DNA of 64,000 bases from Verrucomicrobiales bacterium. GTDB lineage: Bacteria; Verrucomicrobiota; Verrucomicrobiia; Limisphaerales; CAIMTB01. The position numbers were made by a program, and so were the translations under genes. Of this stretch, positions 43,525 to 51,627 are shown piece by piece. The stretch's first letter is position 1, and the number at the start of each line of letters is the position of its first letter. The notes under the pieces were generated by a model. It did not search any database, had not been told where the DNA came from, and saw nothing but the letters and a program-made list of their open reading frames with translations. The DNA lies in assembly GCA_016795425.1 (NCBI GenBank), contig JAEUHG010000174.1, forward strand, positions 1 to 64,000. The letters are read 5' to 3'.

Positions 43525-44325
43525 ATGGAACGTCCTTCCCGAACCTACGCGCGCGCGTTCACACTCATCGAATTGCTCGTGGTCATCGCCATCATCGCCA
43601 TCTTGGCCAGCATGCTGCTTCCGGCATTGTCCAAGGCGAAATCCAAGGCCGACCGCATCAAGTGCCTGAACAACCTGAAGCAAATCGGCCTGTTCATGCA
43701 GCTCTACACCGACGAAGCCAATGATACATTCCCCGCCCATCGCAATCACGGTGTCACCACCGAAGATGCCAATGTCTCGATGACGAATTGGTGGGGACGC
43801 ACGATCGTCGGCTACGGCGATGCCTCGGCCAGCAACTTCTTTCGTTGCCCCAGCATCAAGAGCAAGCGCAAGGATCTGGGAGTCGCGTGGGAATGGAAGT
43901 TCGACCCGCACAAGGTGGGTTACGGCCTGAACGCCTTCTTCCTCGGAGTGCACCCCTATGCCGCGCATTCCGTCAACGTGGGAGGCGTGAACTTCGACAC
44001 TGCCCCCTGGTTCCGTCGCACTCGCATCGTGAACCCCGCCGAGAATATTTGCGTTGGCGATGGCATGCCCAAACCCGACGGCAGTTGGAGCAGCAGCCTC
44101 TGGTGGCCCACCGCCGGAATGAAGGACGCCCCCGGCACCAGCACGTTGGAGGGCATCGACAAAGTCCGTCATGACGGTACCGGCATCGCCGTGTTTAATG
44201 ACGGACATGCCGAAGCTCGCAAGAGTGCGCTCATCAATCCGCCATCGGATCCCATCTCCAGCGGGGCCAAAGGCCTAATCAACTCCAAGTACTGGGATCC
44301 CTTACGTCGCGGCGGCGACAAATAG
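43525..44325 (+). CDS. Prepilin-like protein with H-X9-DG C-terminal signature
   Basis: The 266-residue product has a type IV prepilin N-terminus, RAFTLIELLVVIAIIAILASMLLPALSKAKSKADRIKCLNNLKQIG, where the cleavage site is preceded by Ala instead of the usual Gly and the +5 Glu is kept. The C-terminal signature is HDGTGIAVFNDGHAEAR, the H-X9-DG pattern of the DUF1559-type pseudopilins that are numerous in Verrucomicrobiota and Planctomycetota. The mature domain is probably a secreted or pilus-associated globular protein. The function of individual members is unknown. It is 177 bases downstream of the HDOD pair and may be co-transcribed with it. Confidence 0.92.
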   Translation: MERPSRTYARAFTLIELLVVIAIIAILASMLLPALSKAKSKADRIKCLNNLKQIGLFMQLYTDEANDTFPAHRNHGVTTEDANVSMTNWWGRTIVGYGDASASNFFRCPSIKSKRKDLGVAWEWKFDPHKVGYGLNAFFLGVHPYAAHSVNVGGVNFDTAPWFRRTRIVNPAENICVGDGMPKPDGSWSSSLWWPTAGMKDAPGTSTLEGIDKVRHDGTGIAVFNDGHAEARKSALINPPSDPISSGAKGLINSKYWDPLRRGGDK

Positions 44326-44671
44326 GTCCCCGCCCTAGAACACGTGGTTTCCGGGCTCACGCGCTTCGCCAAGCCGTGCACGAGACGTCGGCGGTTGCCA
44401 AAACCGCCCGCGAGGGGTCAGTCTGTAGCGGTTCGTCGCATTCTCGGTAGACGCCAAGCGTATCGATCATGGTTCCTAACCCTTTCGCCCCTCCTTTGTT
44501 GAGCCTTGCCGCCATTCCGGCGAAGTATGAATGGGTAGTCCTGCTGAGCCCCGCATCGTTGGCGGGTGCCGCGGATCGAAAACCTACGGTCGACCGCCTC
44601 GCGCCATGCGCCGTTCATGCATTTCGAACGGGCAGTGCGCCTGGAGATCAGCAGACTAGGCGCGGAGGGCA
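44326..44671 (+). other. Non-coding interval between the prepilin-like gene and the hybrid kinase
   Basis: These 346 bases contain no convincing gene; the short open frames here have Arg/Pro/Ala-rich compositions typical of chance frames in GC-rich DNA. An inverted repeat (GCGGTT, five-base loop, AACCGC) near 44390-44410 could terminate the prepilin transcript but has no T run. The right end should hold the kinase promoter; no consensus was recognised. Confidence 0.5.
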
Positions 44672-46708
44672 GTGTTGAATCAACGGTCCATCATCGTTCG
44701 CTGGTTGCATTCAGGTGCTTGGTATCGCGGCTGCATTTCGTCCCGCCTGACGTTGGCGCCGGGCCGACGGCGGGCGGCGGGCGGCCTCGCTCTCGCCGCT
44801 TTCTTCTGCTTCCTCATTCCCTGCTCGGGCACGGTTCTGGTTGCCGCAGGCGGAGCATCCCTTGGACAGGAGACGCCAACCTCGGTTTCTTCGACGGAGA
44901 ACTCGACCCCCTCGCTCGCGCCGTGGTGGCTCGCTCTGTCAACCGCGCTCGCCGGTGGCGCCATCGCCATGGCCATCGCCTTCGCTCGCAGCCGGCGCCA
45001 GCTCCTGACCCGCATCCAGGAACTGGAAGCGGCTCATAAGTCCCAGGTCGCCGAACTCGAACGGGCCACCAAAGAGGAACGCCGACTCACGGCGGATGCC
45101 GCTTCTTCGACGCGCGCGCGCAATGCCTTTCTCGCCACTGTCAGCCACGAACTGCGCACCCCGATGAATGCCATCCTCGGGATGAACGGGTTGCTTCTCG
45201 ACACGCCTCTCAACATTCAGCAGCGCAAACTCGCGGACGCCGTCCAAACCAGTGCCGAAGCCCTGCTCACCATCGTCCATGACCTCCTGGACCTCTCCCG
45301 CATCGAATACGGAAAGCTCGCCATCGAGGAATCCGATCTGCATCTGCGCCAGGTGGTGGAAAGCGCCGTGGACCTGCTGAGCGGAAAGGCCCACGAAAAA
45401 GGCATCGAACTCACCTGCCTCGTCCATCGGGATGTACCAACTCATCTGCGCGGGGATGCCGGACGCATCCGGCAGATTCTCCTGAGCCTCATCGGCAACG
45501 CCATCAAGTTCACCGACCGCGGCGAAGTCTATATTGAGGTGTCGCTTGCCTGCGAAGAGGCCGAGGCGGTCGAGGTCAAGATTACCGTCCTGGATACCGG
45601 AATTGGGGTGACTCCGGCCACGCTCGTCTCCCTTTTTCGTTCCGGAGGAGATTCCGACGCTTCCCCCTCTCGGCGTTTCGCCGGAACCGGCCTTGGCCTG
45701 GCGGTATCCGCGCGCATCGTCGAACTCATGGGTGGCGAAATCGACGCCACCAGCAGGCTCGGTGAGGGTTCCACGTTCTGGGTCAAATTGCGGTTCCCGC
45801 GCCCCGCTGGCACGGCCAACAATGATTCGGTTGCGTCGCTCTCCGGCAATTTGCTCCGGCAGCGCGCCCTGTTGGTTGCCGAATTGCCTAACCTTCGCCG
45901 CGTCCTCCGGCACCATGTCGAATCCTGGGCCATGCGCGATTGCGTGGAATGTGCCAATGGCTCCCAAGCGCTCGAAGCCCTCCGCAAAGCCCGCGCCGAC
46001 GGCGACCCGATTCCCCTGGTGATCGTCGACCAGAGCCTGCCGGACATGAAGGCGTCCGACCTGGCCCGCCCCGTACGGTCTGACCCGCAATTGAGTGCGA
46101 CCAAGCTGGTCGTATTGACGCCCCTTGCCGGACGTTTCGACGCCGATGAACTGCGACAGGCCGGCTTTGACGCTTGGGTGACGAAGCCGGTTCGACAGTC
46201 GCATTTGCTCCACGCCCTGCTCCAGGCCATCGCGCCCCACGAAACCACCCCCATTGCCCTCGGCCCGGTTGAGCCCATTCGCATCGGCCCCGTTGGCGAA
46301 GACTTGTCCGGACTCCGCGTGCTGGTTGCCGAAGATAATCTTCCCAACCAGGTCTTCGCCCGGTTGCTTATGCTCCGGCTCGGCTTCGAGGCCACCCTGG
46401 TCGAAAACGGAGTGAAGGCCGTCGAAGCCCTCTCCCGCCAACCTTATGATGTGGTTCTCATGGACTGCCACATGCCACAGCTCGACGGATTCGAAGCGAC
46501 GCGCATGATTCGCGGCAGCGGCGCTCCCTGGGCGGGGGTCCCGATCATCGCCGTAACGGCCGACACCGTTGCCGGAGTCCGCGAGGCCTGCCTTTCGTCC
46601 GGCATGAATGATTACGTCAGCAAGCCGCTCAAGACGGAGGAACTCCTGCGCGCGATCCGCGGTGTGCGTGGCGCCAACAGCAGCGGTCCTCGGCAAGCCG
46701 CCGGTTGA
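44672..46708 (+). CDS. Hybrid sensor histidine kinase with two receiver domains
   Basis: This protein has about 678 residues. Two hydrophobic helices (residues about 36-60 and 85-105) flank a short extracellular loop, followed by a coiled coil. HisKA carries the phospho-His at 159 (NAFLATVSHELRTPMNAIL) and HATPase_c has the N box (LIGNAIKFTD, N276), the G1 box (LDTGIGV) and the G2 box (GTGLGLAVSARI). The first receiver (about 398-515) is degenerate: the acidic pair is reduced to AE at 403-404 though D453 and K505 remain. The second receiver (about 548-665) is intact with E554/D555, D598 and SKPL. No sensor domain is large enough to name a signal. Start is GTG 44672 with GGAGG close by, or TTG 44675. 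Confidence 0.9.
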   Translation: MLNQRSIIVRWLHSGAWYRGCISSRLTLAPGRRRAAGGLALAAFFCFLIPCSGTVLVAAGGASLGQETPTSVSSTENSTPSLAPWWLALSTALAGGAIAMAIAFARSRRQLLTRIQELEAAHKSQVAELERATKEERRLTADAASSTRARNAFLATVSHELRTPMNAILGMNGLLLDTPLNIQQRKLADAVQTSAEALLTIVHDLLDLSRIEYGKLAIEESDLHLRQVVESAVDLLSGKAHEKGIELTCLVHRDVPTHLRGDAGRIRQILLSLIGNAIKFTDRGEVYIEVSLACEEAEAVEVKITVLDTGIGVTPATLVSLFRSGGDSDASPSRRFAGTGLGLAVSARIVELMGGEIDATSRLGEGSTFWVKLRFPRPAGTANNDSVASLSGNLLRQRALLVAELPNLRRVLRHHVESWAMRDCVECANGSQALEALRKARADGDPIPLVIVDQSLPDMKASDLARPVRSDPQLSATKLVVLTPLAGRFDADELRQAGFDAWVTKPVRQSHLLHALLQAIAPHETTPIALGPVEPIRIGPVGEDLSGLRVLVAEDNLPNQVFARLLMLRLGFEATLVENGVKAVEALSRQPYDVVLMDCHMPQLDGFEATRMIRGSGAPWAGVPIIAVTADTVAGVREACLSSGMNDYVSKPLKTEELLRAIRGVRGANSSGPRQAAG

Positions 46709-46783
46709 GAATCGAGGACGACTGTTCCCGCCCGAGCCTTGACCACGGTGAGACCCGATTCCCACCGGGCCGGTGTCCCTTTG

Positions 46784-49681
46784 TTAAGGTGCGGCCAAGG
46801 CCCGCGCTTGCTCCACAGTCATGATCCCTTTGGGCCGAAAGGCATCGCTTGCCATGTAACGAAGCAGGCTCTCGCGGAACTGTCGTCGCACCGGATCCTC
46901 CGTCAGTCCGGATTCCAGATCGACGCTGCACACCACCAATCGACCCCGCCCGACCGTCGCTTCGACCACCAAAGCCAGCGACCGTGCGGTGAACCAGTCG
47001 TCGATGACCCGAACCACGGGTTCGAGCCGTCGCGGGGCATCCTCCAGAATCATCGCCCCCGCCCGCGTCACCAAATACCACCATTGCCAGTTGGAATAAG
47101 GATCTGTCGGAAACTCGGCCAACAACGGATGCCGCGGGTCGCAGACAATTCCCAACGTGTGCGGGGCCTGGCGTCGGGTCCACGCGGTGTTCCAGAAGAT
47201 GGAGGAAAACCCCAGCTCGACTTTTCCCAAGGCCGCATCCGGTCGCACCTTGCCGGGCGGCAGGAGCCATAACACGCGGTCCCCCCTCAGCAGAGCCTTC
47301 TCGATCCCTTCCTCCCAGGTGTGCATCAGGGTGATGTTGGGTGGAAGCGCCGAGGCCGGCGTTTGCGGATACACCCACACATCCCAATCGTTCGCCGCTC
47401 TTCCTCGTTGGCCGCTCGCCGAAACGAGGTCGCTCGATTCCACGATCACTTCGAATCGGTAACGCGCGGGGGCCGTGATAGCCTGCAACGGAAGTTTCAC
47501 CTCGCCGAGTCGACTCAGGGTGCCCACCTCAATCCGGCCTCGCACCAGCGCCGCCTCCTGGGCGACCCGCCCGTGATCGTCGATCAACCGCCATCGAGCC
47601 GACGCGTCCGCCAAAGGCGTTGCCCCATAATGGGCCAGGTCCACCACCGCCTCGAAGCATTCGTCCTGCGTAAAGACTCGCTTGGCCAGGCGTGCCAGAG
47701 GAACCGTGGCATCGCAGAATCGCCGATACTCGAAGGGTTCCACATAACCTTTGCTCTCCCAAAACGGATCAAGCACTCCCACCAGCGCCGTGCCTTGCCC
47801 GGGGAAGTCGTGAAGATCCAGCAATTGGAATCCCGCCATGCCCGGTGTTCGGAGCGCGGATTCGATATCCTCCTTGTAGCAGAGAACCTGCAGCTTGCCG
47901 GAGGCGTGCAGGAACGTCCGCGCGCGAGCGCTCAATCCCTTTGCGTCCAGTCGTTCCCGGAAGATCTCGAAATTCCTTGGACGCAGATAGCCGGTGTATT
48001 TCCGCATCTCGTCGAAGTTCGGGTACACGCACCACTGCCCAATCTCGTGGCTCACCACGGGAACCGTGCGGGCGGAGATGTAGTCCCGGTAGTCCGTCCG
48101 GGTTTCCGGCGGTTTGCCGTTGATGCGCGACTGCAGACCTTGGCCCCAGGCCTGAACCCGAGGATCGGGCGACGAGTGCCACTCGTTTTCCGGCAGTTGA
48201 GGCCATCCGGCGCCCGAGGTCCAAAGTCGACGGGAATCCACCGACCGAAAATGCCGCACATACGCCGACAGGAACTGCGCATGATTTCGTCCACCTGGCT
48301 CATTGCCGTAGGCCATCAGAACGAAGGACGGATGGTTGCCATAATATCGAAGGATCCGCTCCGTCTCCTGGTAGACCCACCGATCCACCGGCTTTCCATC
48401 ACCCAAGGTCGTCGAGGCATTGGCCCAACTCGAGGCCTCCACATGAAGGTACACGCCCATTTCGTCAGCCGCTTCGAACGCGGCCTCCGGCGGGCAATGC
48501 GAGTGGAAACGCAGATGGTTGAGCCCATGCGCCTTTGCGGCTGCCATCACCCGGCGCCAGGACGCCACATCGACGGGCGGATGTCCGGTCTTCGGAAAGA
48601 TCGAACATTCCAGAGTTCCGCGCAGAAACGTCGGGCGCCCATTGATTTGAAACTGGGTACCGACGGCCCTGATCTCGCGCAATCCGAAGGGGACTCGCCG
48701 TCGATCTCCCTCCGGTCCAAGGGTCACATCGAGATCCCACAACTCCGGTCGAAACTCATCCCACAATCCGACGCCTTCACCCAACCGCATCTCCATCTCG
48801 AAGGAACCGCCGTTTGCGGACCAGGTCGCGGTACCTGACCCGGTCATCGAACGCGCTTCCCATCGGTCGGAAGGCCTTCGGTGAGCCGAAGCCGTTACGG
48901 TCCCCTCCCCCGCTCGGCCCGAGCGATTCCCGATTGTCCCGACGATTCGCACCGAGCGATCGGCCACCCGCGGGTAAACTTGCAGGTCCGCTATCCAGAT
49001 GGTGGGTGTCGACCGAATCTCGATCCTTCCAACGATTCCGTTCCAGTTCCCTTGAGTATGATCGCTGACGCTGTGCGAATCGTGACCGACATCCAAGGTG
49101 AGGCGGTTATCGACGCGGATGGTTAGCCGATGGCGGCCAGGCGCCGTGTGCGCCAGCTCGATTTCATGCGGTGTGCCGAGAGCATCGTTGGTTCCCATTT
49201 CGCCGTCATCCCACCACACACGCGTCTCGCGATGCGGGCGTTCCAAATAGAGGACCAGCCGGCGGCCTTCCCAGGAACGGGGAATCTCCACCTCACGCTG
49301 GAACCAGGCGGCCCCGGAATAGTAAGTCTCGGGTTGCAGCCAAAACGGAATCTTCACGTTCCCGGTCTGGCGGTAACCCGCCCAAGACCCGTCGGTGAAC
49401 CAGGATCGATCGACAATCCCACCGATCCATGGGGTGTTGGTTGACACCGGATCGCCGATGCCCCGCAGAGGGAGGGAACCTGGGAGACGAATGCGCCCCT
49501 CCAATTCACGGCCCTGCCAATGCTCCGCCATTCCACGATCGTCGCGATCCAAGGCAAAGCGCCATCGACCCGACAAATCCAACACCGAGGTGGAGGCCTC
49601 GCTCGACGGCGTGCCGATTGCCAAGCCCAACGCGGCGACCAGGAACCCACCCAACCATCGAACCACAACGCGAGTTCTCAT
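46784..49681 (-). CDS. Secreted glycoside hydrolase family 2-like enzyme
   Basis: This 965-residue exported hydrolase has a signal peptide (WLGGFLVAALGLAIGTPSSEAS). A jelly-roll sugar-binding domain follows (LSGRWRFALDRDDRG to RLTIRVDNR), then an immunoglobulin-like domain and the TIM barrel (FQINGRPTFLRGTLECSIFPKTGHPPVDVASWRRVM). Catalytic residues fit GH2: acid/base E461 in VLMAYGNEPGG and nucleophile E546 in VPVVSHEIGQW. The region past 700 is a further beta domain. GH2 includes beta-galactosidases, glucuronidases and mannosidases; the present member is divergent and cannot be assigned. ATG 49681 is set by the signal peptide; an open frame extending to 51088 is antisense-like noise. It follows the SSS transporter gene by eight bases. 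Confidence 0.88.
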   Translation of the reverse strand: MRTRVVVRWLGGFLVAALGLAIGTPSSEASTSVLDLSGRWRFALDRDDRGMAEHWQGRELEGRIRLPGSLPLRGIGDPVSTNTPWIGGIVDRSWFTDGSWAGYRQTGNVKIPFWLQPETYYSGAAWFQREVEIPRSWEGRRLVLYLERPHRETRVWWDDGEMGTNDALGTPHEIELAHTAPGRHRLTIRVDNRLTLDVGHDSHSVSDHTQGNWNGIVGRIEIRSTPTIWIADLQVYPRVADRSVRIVGTIGNRSGRAGEGTVTASAHRRPSDRWEARSMTGSGTATWSANGGSFEMEMRLGEGVGLWDEFRPELWDLDVTLGPEGDRRRVPFGLREIRAVGTQFQINGRPTFLRGTLECSIFPKTGHPPVDVASWRRVMAAAKAHGLNHLRFHSHCPPEAAFEAADEMGVYLHVEASSWANASTTLGDGKPVDRWVYQETERILRYYGNHPSFVLMAYGNEPGGRNHAQFLSAYVRHFRSVDSRRLWTSGAGWPQLPENEWHSSPDPRVQAWGQGLQSRINGKPPETRTDYRDYISARTVPVVSHEIGQWCVYPNFDEMRKYTGYLRPRNFEIFRERLDAKGLSARARTFLHASGKLQVLCYKEDIESALRTPGMAGFQLLDLHDFPGQGTALVGVLDPFWESKGYVEPFEYRRFCDATVPLARLAKRVFTQDECFEAVVDLAHYGATPLADASARWRLIDDHGRVAQEAALVRGRIEVGTLSRLGEVKLPLQAITAPARYRFEVIVESSDLVSASGQRGRAANDWDVWVYPQTPASALPPNITLMHTWEEGIEKALLRGDRVLWLLPPGKVRPDAALGKVELGFSSIFWNTAWTRRQAPHTLGIVCDPRHPLLAEFPTDPYSNWQWWYLVTRAGAMILEDAPRRLEPVVRVIDDWFTARSLALVVEATVGRGRLVVCSVDLESGLTEDPVRRQFRESLLRYMASDAFRPKGIMTVEQARALAAP

Positions 49682-49689
49682 CGTATCTC

Positions 49690-51216
49690 CTAAAAAAAGA
49701 CCACGAAGTAGAGCGCCACTCCGCCAAGCACCAAGGCTGCGGCCCATTTCACCGAAGCCGACGGTCGCATGTCGAAGCCCGTTCGCACCGGCAAGGAACG
49801 CGGCTCTTTCAGCGGCGCGTTCCAGGTGATCAACGCCATCACGGCGATGAGGATCACCAACGTGAGACTCATTCGATGCAGGTACGCGATGTCGCCCCAG
49901 AAGTATTGAAGCACGCCGTAGACCGGGGCGCTCGCCACCAGCGCGGTGACGCCGGCCGAAGGCGGCGCCCGCCGGACCGCGAAACCGAAGACGAACGCGG
50001 CCAGGATTCCGGGAGAAATATAACCCTGGAATTCCTGAATGAATTTGAACACCCCTCCCTTCAACAGGTCCGAGAGCGACACCACGCACGCCAATACAAG
50101 AAAGACCAACGTGCTGACGCGCCCCACGCGAACCAGCGTCGCCTCGCTTGCTCCTCGATCCCAGTAACGCTTCCACAGATCCATGGTGAAGATCGTGGAG
50201 GCCGAGTTGAGCATCGACGCCAGCGAACTCACGACCGCACCAGCCAGCGACGCCAGGATGAATCCGCGCACGCCATTGGGTACCAGTTCGCGCACCAGCA
50301 TTGGATAGGCCTGGTCCAACCGCTCCAACCGGCTCCCGTACAGCTGATGCGCGGCAATGCCCGGCATCACGATCGCCACGGGAACCAGCAACCACAACGC
50401 ACCGGCAAAGATGACCCCCAGTTGCCCCTGCTTCAGCGATCCTGCCGCCAGCGCGCGCTGCGTGATGAACTGATTCAAGCCGCAGTAATAGAAGATGGGA
50501 ATCCACATGCCGCTGAGCAGAACGGTCCACGGCAGTTCGGCATGATCCGCCGGCAGCACCATGTGGAGACGATCGGCATTGCGCGTCAGAAACTCCGTCG
50601 GGCCTCCGCAGGCCACCACTCCCAGCCCGATCGTGACCAGCCCGCCCAGCAACAACGCCGTGCCTTGGAAAAGGTCTGCCCATACCGCCGCCAACAAGCC
50701 ACCCCACATGACGTACGCCACCCCAAGGGCCGCAATCACCACAATACTGAGGCGCAAATCCAACCCAAAGATGGTCTCCAACGCCGTTCCTCCTGAATAA
50801 AGAACAGCCGAAGTGGTCACCGTCGCATAGATCACCACCGTCAGCACCGACATGATCCCTCGTGCCGCGGCATTGTACCGGTATTCCAGATACTCTGGCA
50901 TCGTATAGATGCCAGCGCTCAGGAAGCGCGGCAGAAACACAAAGGCCACCACCACGATGCCCACCGCGCCCGTCAACTGCCAGGCGCTGACCGCCAACCC
51001 GACATTCCCCGCTGCCTGGCCCGCCATTCCCACGAACTGCTCGGTTGAAAGATTGGCGGCGACGATCGACACGCCGATCAACCACCACGGCAATCGGCGG
51101 CCGCCGAGGAAGTAGTCCGCGCTATCCCGTTGCCCACGGCTCTTGGCAAAACTGAATCCCAAGACCAATCCGTAGAACCCGATGAAGATCGCGAAATCCA
51201 GCGCGGTGAAATTCAT
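49690..51216 (-). CDS. Sodium:solute symporter (SSS family, sugar-type)
   Basis: This 508-residue transporter has about 13 helices. It shows AIFIGFYGLVLGFSFAKSRGQRDSADYFLGGRRLPWWLIGVSIVAANLSTEQFVGMAGQA, the SSS/SLC5 N-terminal signature with the GGR..WW..G..L pattern. YLEYRYNAAARGIMSVL follows, and then GAVVSSLASMLNSASTIFTMDLWKRYW, the conserved TM8 region containing sodium-site serines. The close match to SGLT-like bacterial transporters points to a sugar or related polyol. It starts 8 bases before the GH2-type enzyme gene and probably imports that enzyme's product. The gene is divergent from the ADOP permease across a 411-base interval. Confidence 0.92.
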   Translation of the reverse strand: MNFTALDFAIFIGFYGLVLGFSFAKSRGQRDSADYFLGGRRLPWWLIGVSIVAANLSTEQFVGMAGQAAGNVGLAVSAWQLTGAVGIVVVAFVFLPRFLSAGIYTMPEYLEYRYNAAARGIMSVLTVVIYATVTTSAVLYSGGTALETIFGLDLRLSIVVIAALGVAYVMWGGLLAAVWADLFQGTALLLGGLVTIGLGVVACGGPTEFLTRNADRLHMVLPADHAELPWTVLLSGMWIPIFYYCGLNQFITQRALAAGSLKQGQLGVIFAGALWLLVPVAIVMPGIAAHQLYGSRLERLDQAYPMLVRELVPNGVRGFILASLAGAVVSSLASMLNSASTIFTMDLWKRYWDRGASEATLVRVGRVSTLVFLVLACVVSLSDLLKGGVFKFIQEFQGYISPGILAAFVFGFAVRRAPPSAGVTALVASAPVYGVLQYFWGDIAYLHRMSLTLVILIAVMALITWNAPLKEPRSLPVRTGFDMRPSASVKWAAALVLGGVALYFVVFF

Positions 51217-51627
51217 GCAGCAGCCCAGGCTTCAGCCCCGGCGGACGTTGGCATCGTCACCCATGCCTTATCTTCGGAGGGTGAAGACTGACCCGCTGGG
51301 AACGTTGGCCGCAGGGTAGTCCGCACCCCTGGTTGGAGCGATGGAAGAAACGCCGAATTGCATGGAGGATCCCGCCCGATCCCCTGCGCCGGGCAGTCCC
51401 GCTACCCGCTCCTGGGCCGGTGACGTCCCACAAACGGGATGCCTTCGGGCCACCCCGGTCACGGTGCAGGCACAATGCCGCCCGGCACCAAGCCTGCTTC
51501 ATAGCAGCTGCGCCACAGGCGTTCGGATGCCATTCTCACCGCCGACAACACCCACTTCCCCGAGACCAGAGTCCATGGCGCACCCAGACCCGTTCCCCGT
51601 GGGATCGCACGGTGGCGACATTCTCCC
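51217..51627. other. Divergent intergenic region between the SSS and ADOP genes
   Basis: These 411 bases lie between outward-facing starts (transporter at 51216 leftward, permease at 51628 rightward), so both promoters should be here. I saw no convincing gene; the short frames on both strands have chance-like compositions. No regulator-binding palindrome stands out. Confidence 0.5.

Noticed and set aside
44939..46765. A 608-codon minus-strand frame opposite the hybrid kinase.
   Set aside because: The kinase motifs on the plus strand are unambiguous; the opposite frame has shadow-like composition.
49682..51088. An in-frame upstream extension of the GH2-like gene giving a 1434-residue protein.
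   Set aside because: The added residues overlap the SSS transporter gene in another frame, have a chance-like composition, and would put an obvious signal peptide in the middle of the protein.
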